Origin: Pseudomonas canadensis
GTDB taxonomy: Bacteria > Pseudomonadota > Gammaproteobacteria > Pseudomonadales > Pseudomonadaceae
Assembly (NCBI RefSeq): GCF_000503215.1
Contig: NZ_AYTD01000014.1
Location: forward strand, 124,001-188,000
Reading direction: 5' to 3'
DNA: 64,000 nt
A program made the position numbers and the translations under genes. Positions 34,057 through 43,159 of this stretch are shown here, piece after piece (the stretch's first letter is position 1; each line of letters starts with the position of its first letter). A model generated the notes under the pieces. It saw nothing but the letters and a program-made list of their open reading frames with translations. It did no database searches and was not told where the DNA came from.

Positions 34057-35337
34057 ATGCGCGTGATGAAGTGGAGCATGATCGCCCTGGCTGTTTCAGC
34101 AGGCACTACGCAGTTCGCAATGGCGTCCGCCCAAAGCGATTCCAAAGGCTTTGTTGAAGACAGCACTTTCAGCATCAACACTCGCGCCCTGTACTTCAGC
34201 CGCGATTTCCGCAACAACCCGTCGGGCCCAGGCACGAAAAGTCGTGCGGAGGAAACCGGTCTGGGCTTCAACGCCCTGTACGAATCGGGCTTCACTCAGG
34301 GCACCATCGGCGTCGGCGTCGACGTGATCGGCCTGTTGGGCGTCAAGCTTGACAGCGGCAAGGGTCGCGCTGGTACTGGTCTGTTCCCAACCGGCTCCGA
34401 CGGTCGTTCGCAAGACGATTACTCCAAAGGCGGCGGTGCCGTTAAGTTCCGTATTTCCGATACGGTCCTGAAAATTGGCGACCAGTACACCACAGCGCCT
34501 GTGTTCGCCTCGGACGACAGCCGCTTGCTGCCAGAGCTGCCACAAGGTATCTCGATCACCAGCAATGAGATCAAGGGCCTGAAACTGGAAGGCGGTCACT
34601 TCACTTCCAGCATCGCGCAAAACCAGACTTACCATGACAGCCTGGGCCTGACCAAAACCGACTTTGTCGGTGGTGTCTACTCGTTCACTCCTGAATTCAC
34701 CGGCAGCCTGTACTACGCGAAGACCGAAGATTACTTCCGCAAGTACTACAGCAACCTGAACTGGACCCACGCGCTGAGCGACGATCAGTCCTTCGCGCTG
34801 GACTTCAACATCTACGACACCAAGAGCGAAGGTGCCGGCCTGCAACGCGCAGAGAAAGATGGCACCACCAAGCTTGATAACCGTGCGTTCAGCTTGCAGG
34901 GCGCTTACACCATCGGTGCTCACACCTTCACCCTGGCAGCCCAGAAAGTCACCGGCGACGGCGACTATGGCTACGGTGTAGACGGCGGCGGCACGGTGTT
35001 CCTGGCCAACTCCATCGCCCGTTCCGACTTCAACGCCGAAGGCGAGAAGTCCTACCAGGCGCGTTACGACATCAACATGGCGACCTTTGGTATTCCTGGT
35101 CTTAGCTTCATGACTCGTTATGTCACCGGTAGCGGCGCCAACACTGGCACCACGTCGAACGGTAAAGAATGGGAACGCGATATCGAAGCCAAGTACGTGG
35201 TACAGAGCGGTCCAGCGAAAAACCTGAGCTTGCGCCTGCGTCAAGCCACTTATCGCTCGGGCGATGGCGTGTACTACGGTTCGCCTTCGATCGACGAACT
35301 GCGTTTGATCGCGAACTACCCGCTGAACATCCTGTAA
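34057..35337 (+). CDS. OprD family outer membrane porin
   Basis: A 426-residue 18-stranded barrel of the OprD family, which takes up basic amino acids, peptides or aromatic acids depending on the member. A signal peptide ends near MASA/QSDS, the mature start GFVEDSTFSINTRALYF is typical, and the C-terminus YVVQSGPAKNLSLRLRQATYR and LRLIANYPLNIL closes the barrel. I recall oprD itself beside the HIT-slyX-cold-shock-dps genes in P. aeruginosa, so this may hold the same locus, but the internal sequence looks closer to OprE/OprQ-like members. AAAGGAG precedes the ATG. It has its own terminator. Confidence 0.92.
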   Translation: MRVMKWSMIALAVSAGTTQFAMASAQSDSKGFVEDSTFSINTRALYFSRDFRNNPSGPGTKSRAEETGLGFNALYESGFTQGTIGVGVDVIGLLGVKLDSGKGRAGTGLFPTGSDGRSQDDYSKGGGAVKFRISDTVLKIGDQYTTAPVFASDDSRLLPELPQGISITSNEIKGLKLEGGHFTSSIAQNQTYHDSLGLTKTDFVGGVYSFTPEFTGSLYYAKTEDYFRKYYSNLNWTHALSDDQSFALDFNIYDTKSEGAGLQRAEKDGTTKLDNRAFSLQGAYTIGAHTFTLAAQKVTGDGDYGYGVDGGGTVFLANSIARSDFNAEGEKSYQARYDINMATFGIPGLSFMTRYVTGSGANTGTTSNGKEWERDIEAKYVVQSGPAKNLSLRLRQATYRSGDGVYYGSPSIDELRLIANYPLNIL

Positions 35338-35382
35338 TTGACAGTTTTATTACAGCGATGAGTTAAGGTTTCGGCCTTAAAC

Positions 35383-35424
35383 AAAAAAAGCCGCTCCCTT
35401 GTTTAACAAGGGAGCGGCTTTTTT
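35383..35424. terminator. Porin terminator, bidirectional
   Basis: GCCGCTCCCTTGTT and AACAAGGGAGCGGC form a 14-bp stem around one or two bases, with seven A before and six T after. Confidence 0.95.
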
Positions 35425-35529
35425 ATGGCTGTAATGTTTCAGCACTGGAATAACTAGCAAGCTAACTAACGAGGTTACCGCTTACACCTTGAACCTGACC
35501 TAACGGCCAAGTTCAAGAATGATCCCAGA

Positions 35530-36372
35530 TTACTTGGCAGCTGTTTCCTGCATCACACGAATAACCCGCTGTGGAAACGGAATATCAATCCCCGCCGCTT
35601 TCAAGCGGTCCCGTGCAAGTTCGTTCAACATGAACACCACGTCCCAGTAATCGGCCGTCTTGGTCCAGCAACGCAAGGAAACGGTGATCGAACTGTCACC
35701 CAAGGTCGACACCACCGCCACCGCAGCCGGGTCTGCCAATACGCGCGGATCTTTCGCCAGCTCCAGCAAAACTTCACGGGCTTTCTGCAGATCGGCTTCA
35801 TAGTCGACGCCCACATCAAACACCACTTTGCGGGTCGGCTGACGGTTGGTGTTGGTGATGAGACCGTTGGACAGGCTGCCGTTGGGGATGATCACGGTCT
35901 TGTTGTCACCGGTACGCAGCACGGTGTGGAAGATCTGGATGCTGTCGACGGTGCCGGAAGTGCCTTGGGCTTCGATCCAGTCACCAATGCGGAACGGGCG
36001 GAACAACAGAATCAGCACGCCGCCGGCAAAGTTTGCCAGGCTGCCTTGCAACGCCAGGCCAATGGCCAGGGTGGCAGCACCGATCGCGGCAACGAACGAG
36101 GTGGTGGCGACGCCGATCATCGAGGCCACGTTGACCACCAGCATGACCTTGAGCGCAATGTTCGCCAGGCTGGTGATGAAGTGTTGCAGCGCCAGGTCAG
36201 CATTACGTAATGCCAGCAAACGCCCCACCCGGTGCGTCAACACGTTGATCAGCCACCAACCGATGGCCAGGGTGACCACCGCCAGCAAAAACCGGCTGCC
36301 GTATTCCATGATCATCGGTAACCAAGACTCTGAGGTCTTGATCAGGTGATCCACTTCAGCATTCAAATCCAT
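35530..36372 (-). CDS. mscS: Small-conductance mechanosensitive channel, MscS family
   Basis: A 280-residue inner-membrane channel opened by membrane tension. Three membrane helices occur at about residues 25-45, 65-85 and 92-112. The pore-lining third helix has the Ala/Gly packing GAATLAIGLALQGSLANFAGG, and the MscS beta domain follows with FRIGDWIEAQGTSGTV and IPNGSLSN. Length and order match E. coli MscS. It is monocistronic. Confidence 0.95.
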   Translation of the reverse strand: MDLNAEVDHLIKTSESWLPMIMEYGSRFLLAVVTLAIGWWLINVLTHRVGRLLALRNADLALQHFITSLANIALKVMLVVNVASMIGVATTSFVAAIGAATLAIGLALQGSLANFAGGVLILLFRPFRIGDWIEAQGTSGTVDSIQIFHTVLRTGDNKTVIIPNGSLSNGLITNTNRQPTRKVVFDVGVDYEADLQKAREVLLELAKDPRVLADPAAVAVVSTLGDSSITVSLRCWTKTADYWDVVFMLNELARDRLKAAGIDIPFPQRVIRVMQETAAK

Positions 36373-36507
36373 CTACATTCTCCTGTTTACCGGATGTTCG
36401 GCGTATTGAGTGGCCATAAATGCAATTGAGCCCCGTAGGGCTCAATAGTCGGCGCAAGTTCTGGGGCGTGGGACGTCAAAAACGCCCACAGGTTCCCCAA
36501 AGTGCCA

Positions 36508-36993
36508 TCAGTCGCGGAAGTTATTGAACTGCAGCGGCATGTCGAAGGTCTTGGCGCGCAGGGCCGCGATGGCCTCTTGCAGGTCGTCACGCTTCTTGCC
36601 GGTGACGCGAACCTGCTCACCCTGGATCGCGGCCTGGACTTTCAGCTTGGCGTCCTTGATGTGAGCAACGATCTTCTTCGCCAGCTCCTTGTCGATACCT
36701 TCCTTGAGGACGGCTTCTTGCTTCATCAGCTTGCCGGAGGCGTAGGCGTCCTTGATTTCAAGGCATTGCGCGTCGATCTTGCGCTTGACCAGCGACAGCT
36801 TGAGGATCTCGATCATCGCTTCCAGCTGGAAATCGGCTTCAGCGGTCAGGTTGACGGTCAGCTCTTTTTCCTTGAATTCGAAGCTGCCCTTGCCTTTCAA
36901 GTCATAGCGACGGTCCAGTTCCTTGACGGCGTTCTCGACGGCGTTGGTGACTTCGTGTTTGTCCAGTTCGGATACCACGTCGAACGAAGGCAT
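36508..36993 (-). CDS. yajQ: YajQ family nucleotide-binding protein
   Basis: A 161-residue protein with two ferredoxin-like domains. It begins [20 protein letters not shown] and ends [10 protein letters not shown], both strongly conserved ends of the family. Homologues in Xanthomonas and P. aeruginosa bind cyclic di-GMP and act with LysR-type regulators; earlier work reported nucleic acid binding. It is a single gene divergent from panE. Confidence 0.96.
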   Translation of the reverse strand: MPSFDVVSELDKHEVTNAVENAVKELDRRYDLKGKGSFEFKEKELTVNLTAEADFQLEAMIEILKLSLVKRKIDAQCLEIKDAYASGKLMKQEAVLKEGIDKELAKKIVAHIKDAKLKVQAAIQGEQVRVTGKKRDDLQEAIAALRAKTFDMPLQFNNFRD

Positions 36994-37011
36994 GTCATTT
37001 CTCCAATATAA

Positions 37012-38034
<1,023 letters not shown>

Positions 38035-38080
38035 GCCACGCGCTACCCTGCCCGCCTGTCTATCACCTGGGAAAACCCTG

Positions 38081-40117
38081 ATGCCGCTGCGCCAGCGTCT
38101 TGAAAACCTACCGGTCGGGCAGAAACTGCTGGCCGCCCTGCTGGTGCTGTTGACCACCGTGTTACTGGTGGCCAACCTGACCTTTATCAGCGCCGCCTAC
38201 TGGATCTCCCAGGAAAGCATGGCGCCCCAGGCCTTACAGGCCATCGGCCGCCTGGTGTCCAACCCCGCGCTCGCCGCCGAAGCCCTCGAATCGCCGGCCA
38301 AGGCTGACGCGCTGCTCAACGAACTGACCAGCTATTCGCCCTTGCGCGCCGCCGCCCTGTACGACGGCGAAGGCAACCGCCTGGCGCAGATGCAACACGG
38401 CGACCGCCTGCACCTGCCGGACAACTATCGGCACATCGAAGCCTGGCGCGTGACCGAGTTTCGCAGTAACCAAGTCATTACACTCCCCCGCGCAGGCCAG
38501 CCGTCCGGGCATTTGTTGTTGGTGGCCAGCAGCGAGTTGCCCGTAGCGTTCTATACCGGCACGTTGACGGCGAGCCTGGGCATCCTGATTTTCAGCGTGC
38601 TGTTGTGGCTGATCATCGCCCGCCAGATCAAACGGCTGATCACCCGGCCGATCCACGAACTGGAAGAGCTTTCACGCCAAGTCACCCGCGAAGAGAACTA
38701 CGCCCTGCGCGCCGGTCGCGGCAACCACGATGAAATCGGCAGCCTGGCCGAAGCCTTCAACACCATGCTGTCGCGCATCGAAGCCCGTGAGCAACAACTC
38801 AAGCGCGCGCGGGACGACTCCCAGGCGGCGTATGACCAGGCTCAGGGTCTGGCGGAGGAAACTCGCCACACCAACCGCAAACTGGAACTGGAAGTGCAGG
38901 TTCGCAGCAAGATCGAGAAGAAACTCACCGGCTTCCAGAATTACCTGAACAGCATCATCGACTCGATGCCCTCGGCGCTGATCGCCCTGGATGAACAGCT
39001 CTACGTCACCCAATGGAACCAGGAGGCCAGCGCCCTCTCCGGCACACGCCTGGACGAAGCCCTCAACCAGCCGATCTACCTGGCGTTCCAGCCACTCAAG
39101 CCTTACCTGCCGCAGATCCGGGCGGCGGTTGAGCAACACACCGTGGAGCGCATCGAGCGTGTCACCTGGTTCAAGGACGACGAAGCCAAGCATTACGCCC
39201 TGACCTTCTACCCGCTGATGGGCGGGGCCGGGCGCGGCGTGGTGATCCGTATCGATGACATCACCCAGCGCCTGTCCCTGGAAGAAATGATGGTGCAGTC
39301 GGAGAAAATGCTTTCCGTGGGTGGCCTGGCTGCCGGCATGGCCCATGAGATCAACAACCCGCTAGGGGCGATACTGCATAACGTGCAGAACATCCGCCGC
39401 CGCCTGTCCCCCGATTTGCCCAAGAACCTGGAGCATGCGGAACAGGCTGGCATCGAGCTGGAAACGGTCAACCACTACCTGCAAAGCCGCGAAGTGCCGC
39501 AGTTGCTGGATGGCATCCAGCAGGCCGGGGCGCGGGCGGCGAAGATCGTCACCCACATGCTCAGTTTCAGCCGTCGCAGCAACCGGCAGATGGCTCCATG
39601 CGACCTGCCTGCGCTGATCGACCAGGCCGTGGAAATCGCCGGCAACGATTTCGACCTGGCCATCGGCTTCGACTTCAAGGGCCAGGCAATCATCCGCCAG
39701 TTCGACCCTCAACTCGGCCCGGTGCCCGGCACCGCCAACGAACTCGAACAAGTACTGCTCAACCTGCTGAAAAACGCCGCCCAAGCCATTCACCTGCGTG
39801 AAGACGACAGCGAACCGGGACGCATCATCCTGCGCACGCGCCTCAACCCGCCATGGGCGGAGATCCAGGTGGAAGATAACGGCATCGGCATGAGCGAAAA
39901 CGTGCGCAAGCGCACCTTCGAGCCGTTCTTCACCACCAAGGAAATCGGCCAGGGCACCGGGCTTGGGTTGTCGGTGTCGTATTTCATCATCACCAACAAC
40001 CACAAGGGCCAGATGGAAGTGCACTCCACCCTGGGCCAGGGCACCTGTTTCACCCTGCGCCTGCCATTGGCCGGCAGCCAAATTCCTCCTTATGAATTGA
40101 ATCAACTGGAGCACTGA
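38081..40117 (+). CDS. Sensor histidine kinase with HAMP and PAS domains
   Basis: A 678-residue inner-membrane kinase. The order is membrane helix at about 16-38, a periplasmic domain of about 125 residues, second helix at about 164-184, HAMP (about 185-238), a coiled-coil linker, a PAS domain (about 290-395), the dimerisation domain with the phosphorylated His422 in AGMAHEINNPLGAIL, and a C-terminal ATPase domain with NLLKNAAQA, DNGIGM and GTGLGLSVSYF. The periplasmic part may be a CHASE8-like sensor. No response regulator is adjacent. The downstream adenosyltransferase starts two bases after its stop. Confidence 0.93.
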   Translation: MPLRQRLENLPVGQKLLAALLVLLTTVLLVANLTFISAAYWISQESMAPQALQAIGRLVSNPALAAEALESPAKADALLNELTSYSPLRAAALYDGEGNRLAQMQHGDRLHLPDNYRHIEAWRVTEFRSNQVITLPRAGQPSGHLLLVASSELPVAFYTGTLTASLGILIFSVLLWLIIARQIKRLITRPIHELEELSRQVTREENYALRAGRGNHDEIGSLAEAFNTMLSRIEAREQQLKRARDDSQAAYDQAQGLAEETRHTNRKLELEVQVRSKIEKKLTGFQNYLNSIIDSMPSALIALDEQLYVTQWNQEASALSGTRLDEALNQPIYLAFQPLKPYLPQIRAAVEQHTVERIERVTWFKDDEAKHYALTFYPLMGGAGRGVVIRIDDITQRLSLEEMMVQSEKMLSVGGLAAGMAHEINNPLGAILHNVQNIRRRLSPDLPKNLEHAEQAGIELETVNHYLQSREVPQLLDGIQQAGARAAKIVTHMLSFSRRSNRQMAPCDLPALIDQAVEIAGNDFDLAIGFDFKGQAIIRQFDPQLGPVPGTANELEQVLLNLLKNAAQAIHLREDDSEPGRIILRTRLNPPWAEIQVEDNGIGMSENVRKRTFEPFFTTKEIGQGTGLGLSVSYFIITNNHKGQMEVHSTLGQGTCFTLRLPLAGSQIPPYELNQLEH

Positions 40118-40119
40118 CC

Positions 40120-40698
40120 ATGGGCTTTCGCCTGTCGAAAATCTACACCCGCACCGGCGACAAGGGTGAAACCGGCCTGGGCGATGGCCGCCGCGTGCCT
40201 AAGGACCACCCACGGGTGGAGGCAATTGGTGAGGTGGATACGCTGAACAGCCAGTTGGGTTTGTTGCTGGCCAGCCTCGAAGAACAGAGTGGCAAGCATC
40301 CGGAGTTAAGGGATGTGATCGAGGTGCTTACGCCTTGCCAGCATCGTTTGTTCGATCTGGGGGGGGAGCTGGCAATGCCGGTGTACAAAGCGTTGAACGC
40401 TGCGGAAGTGGATCGACTGGAAGCGGCGATCGATCGTTGGAATGAGGAAGTGGGACCGCTGGAGAACTTCATCCTGCCCGGTGGCTCGGCGTTGATCGCA
40501 CAAGCCCATGTATGCCGAAGCCTGGCGCGCAGTGCGGAGCGGCGGTGTCAGCAGTTGAATGCGGTTGAGTCGTTGGAAGGCGTGGAGCTGGCGTACATCA
40601 ATCGGCTGTCGGATCTGCTGTTTGTGGCGGCGCGGGTGATTGCCAAGCGCCAGGGCGTGGCGGAAGTTTTGTGGCAGGCGGCCGCTAAGCCACACTAG
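40120..40698 (+). CDS. Cob(I)yrinic acid a,c-diamide adenosyltransferase, PduO type
   Basis: Attaches the 5'-deoxyadenosyl group of ATP to cob(I)alamin. The 192-residue protein opens with the ATP-binding motif SKIYTRTGDKGETGLGDG and continues with VEAIGEVDTLNSQLG, then ENFILPGGS and RSLARSAERR, all typical of PduO/MMAB. It begins two bases after the sensor kinase stop, so the two are translationally coupled, an unusual pairing. Confidence 0.95.
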   Translation: MGFRLSKIYTRTGDKGETGLGDGRRVPKDHPRVEAIGEVDTLNSQLGLLLASLEEQSGKHPELRDVIEVLTPCQHRLFDLGGELAMPVYKALNAAEVDRLEAAIDRWNEEVGPLENFILPGGSALIAQAHVCRSLARSAERRCQQLNAVESLEGVELAYINRLSDLLFVAARVIAKRQGVAEVLWQAAAKPH

Positions 40699-40718
40699 CC
40701 TTATGAAAACGCCAAACC

Positions 40719-40851
40719 TGTAGTGAGCGGGCTTGCCCCGCGCTGGGCTGCGAAGCAGCCCAAATAAGGCCGCCGCACAGACTCAGACACAACACGCTGT
40801 CTGTTTTGGGGCTGCTCCGCAGCCCAGCGCGGGCAAGCCCGCTCACCACAG
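40719..40851. repeat. REP pair (GTGAGCGGGCTTG type)
   Basis: TGTAGTGAGCGGGCTTGCCC at the left pairs with GGGCAAGCCCGCTCACCACA at the right. The arms extend through CGCTGGGCTGCGAAGCAGC and its inverse, giving a long composite hairpin about 130 bases across. It lies between convergent genes and is a third REP subtype in the window. Confidence 0.82.
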
Positions 40852-40859
40852 TGTCCGCG

Positions 40860-41804
40860 TCAAACCTGCGGCCAGAAAGCGCGAATCCCCGCCACACCCT
40901 GAGCCCCAGCCTCCCAAGCCTGTTCCCGCTCGGCGGGCCCAACCCCGCCTAGCAGAAATACGGGCTTGCTGAACCCACTGATCAACTCTGCCGCCTGCTC
41001 CCATCCCAATGGCTGTGCATCGGGGTGAGTCTGGGTCGGCTGCACCGGCGACAGCGTGACGAAATCCACGTCCATCATTTCCGCCAGTGCCAGCTCCTCT
41101 GCGTTGTGGCAAGACGCCGCCAACCAACGGTCTTTAGGAAGCGGTCGACCTTTGCTCGCGTATTTACGCAGTTGTGCCGAGGTCATGTGCCAACCGGCCG
41201 AAGGAAAATCCCCCAGCCACTCGAACGGTCCCTTGAGCATCAACTGAGCCTTGCCGGCGCACAGGCCTACTGCGTCCACCGCCAGGTCACGGTATTTAGG
41301 GTCGTAGCCATTGGGCGCACGCAATTGCACCAGCTTGATGCCGCCGGCTATAGCTTTCTGGATACCCCGCAGTAACGTCGGGGTTTCCAGTTCGCCAGGG
41401 GTGATCAGGTACTCGGCAGGCAAGCGCGCCGCCGCAACGATCGGCGCATTAGCCGCCGGGAACTCATAGTTAAGCAGGTCCCGAGGTGCCACCCACTCCA
41501 ACGGTTGCCCCTCGACTCCGTGCGGCTCGCCGGTAAACGCCGAGACTTCCCAGACATCCAGCAACACCTGTTTGTCCGGGTAATCATGCTGCACCTTGAT
41601 CAGCGGCCGCGCCGTGGTGACCTGGATGCCCAGCTCTTCCTGCAATTCGCGGGACAGTGCGGTTTCAACCGACTCATCGGCCTCCACCTTGCCGCCGGGA
41701 AACTCCCAGAGGCCGCCCTGATGCTGGGTATCGGCGCGGCGCGCCAGCAGGATCCTGCCGTCGACACCGCGGATAACCGCGGCTGCTACATGCACTCGTT
41801 TCAC
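40860..41804 (-). CDS. Nudix hydrolase fused to a ThiE-like domain
   Basis: A 314-residue two-domain protein. Residues 1 to about 130 are a MutT-type Nudix domain with the box GGKVEADESVETALSRELQEELGI, spaced as GX5EX7REUXEEXGU. Residues about 135-314 are a TIM-barrel domain like thiamine phosphate synthase (VQLRAP, VTLSPVQPTQTHP, FLLGGVGP). MutT removes 8-oxo-dGTP from the nucleotide pool; the ThiE-like half has no proven activity in such fusions. It lies 13 bases beyond the argJ stop region and is downstream of argJ on the same strand. Confidence 0.92.
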   Translation of the reverse strand: MKRVHVAAAVIRGVDGRILLARRADTQHQGGLWEFPGGKVEADESVETALSRELQEELGIQVTTARPLIKVQHDYPDKQVLLDVWEVSAFTGEPHGVEGQPLEWVAPRDLLNYEFPAANAPIVAAARLPAEYLITPGELETPTLLRGIQKAIAGGIKLVQLRAPNGYDPKYRDLAVDAVGLCAGKAQLMLKGPFEWLGDFPSAGWHMTSAQLRKYASKGRPLPKDRWLAASCHNAEELALAEMMDVDFVTLSPVQPTQTHPDAQPLGWEQAAELISGFSKPVFLLGGVGPAEREQAWEAGAQGVAGIRAFWPQV

Positions 41805-41817
41805 CGTGCTTATCCTC

Positions 41818-43035
41818 TTAGGTACGGTATTCCGCGTTGATCTTTACGTACTCGTGGGACAGGTCGGTGGTCCAGATGGTTTCGCTGCACGCGCCGCGAC
41901 CCAGCTCGATGCGGATGGTGATTTCTTCCTGCTGCATCACCGCCGAGCCCTGGGCTTCGGTGTAGGTCTCGGCGCGGGCGCCACGGCTGGCGATGCACAC
42001 GTCACCGAGGAACACGTCGATCTTGCTCACGTCCAGGTCCGGCACGCCGGCACGGCCCACAGCGGCCAGGATACGGCCCCAGTTCGGGTCAGAGGCAAAC
42101 AGTGCCGTCTTGATCAGCGGCGAATGCGCCACGGTATAGCCAACGTCCAGGCATTCCTGGTGATTGCCGCCGCCATTCACTTCAACGGTAACGAACTTGG
42201 TGGCGCCCTCGCCGTCACGCACGATGGCCTGGGCGACGTCCATGCACACTTCGAATACGGCCTGCTTCAACGCCGCGAACAACGGACCGCTGGCCTCGGT
42301 GATTTCCGGCAGGTTGGCCTGGCCGGTGGCGATCAGCATGCAGCAGTCGTTGGTCGAGGTGTCGCCATCGATGGTGATGCGGTTGAACGACTTGTTGGCG
42401 CCGTCGAGGATCAGGCTGTGCAGCACGTCGCGGGAGACTTTGGCGTCGGTGGCGATGTAGCCGAGCATGGTGGCCATGTTCGGACGGATCATGCCCGCGC
42501 CCTTGCTGATACCGGTCACGGTGACGGTCACGCCATCGTGCACGAACTGGCGGCTGGCGCCCTTGGGCAGGGTATCCGTGGTCATGATGCCGGTTGCTGC
42601 CGCGGCCCAGTTATCCACAGACAGGTCGTCCAGCGCGGCTTGCAATGCGCCTTCGATTTTCTCGACGGGCAGCGGTTCACCGATCACGCCAGTGGAGTAC
42701 GGCAGCACTTGGCTGGCGTCGACGCCGGTCAACTGGGCCAGCTTGGCGCAGGTGCGCGCGGCCGCCACCAGGCCTGGCTCGCCGGTGCCGGCGTTGGCAT
42801 TGCCGGTGTTGGTCAGCAGGTAACGGATCGTGCCGGCAACGCGCTGCTTGGCCAGGATCACTGGCGCGGCGCAGAACGCGTTGAGGGTGAACACACCGGC
42901 GACGGTCGAGCCTTCGGCACAGCGCATCACTACCACATCCTTGCGCCCCGGGCGCTTGATGCCGGCCGAAGCGATACCGAGTTCAAAACCTGCAACCGGG
43001 TGCAATGTGGGCAAAGGACCAAGACCAACAGCCAT
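41818..43035 (-). CDS. argJ: Bifunctional ornithine acetyltransferase / N-acetylglutamate synthase
   Basis: Recycles the acetyl group in arginine biosynthesis. The 405-residue precursor cleaves itself before the nucleophilic threonine in the motif MATML, here Thr189. Conserved NTGNANAGTG and [10 protein letters not shown] are present. The two chains formed make the active enzyme. It is followed on the same strand by the Nudix-ThiE gene. Confidence 0.96.
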   Translation of the reverse strand: MAVGLGPLPTLHPVAGFELGIASAGIKRPGRKDVVVMRCAEGSTVAGVFTLNAFCAAPVILAKQRVAGTIRYLLTNTGNANAGTGEPGLVAAARTCAKLAQLTGVDASQVLPYSTGVIGEPLPVEKIEGALQAALDDLSVDNWAAAATGIMTTDTLPKGASRQFVHDGVTVTVTGISKGAGMIRPNMATMLGYIATDAKVSRDVLHSLILDGANKSFNRITIDGDTSTNDCCMLIATGQANLPEITEASGPLFAALKQAVFEVCMDVAQAIVRDGEGATKFVTVEVNGGGNHQECLDVGYTVAHSPLIKTALFASDPNWGRILAAVGRAGVPDLDVSKIDVFLGDVCIASRGARAETYTEAQGSAVMQQEEITIRIELGRGACSETIWTTDLSHEYVKINAEYRT

Positions 43036-43098
43036 GAATGCGCTCCTTAAAAATCAGATGATGTCTGTGCCGTCGTGAGCAACGGCGAAATTAATGGC

Positions 43099-43131
43099 AA
43101 AACGCCGCGACGGCAGAGGCCGGTCGCGGCG
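43099..43131 (-). terminator. Probable terminator of secA
   Basis: CGCCGCGAC and GTCGCGGCG pair around 11 bases. On the minus strand the stem is followed by TTTT, 28 bases beyond the secA stop. Confidence 0.7.
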
Positions 43132-43159
43132 CAGGGTGTAGCAGCGTCAGGCAAAAATC

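Noticed and set aside
33882..34157. Open frame of 91 codons overlapping the porin start
   Set aside because: It overlaps the porin signal peptide in another frame and is Lys/Arg-rich from AT-rich leader sequence; unlikely to be a gene.
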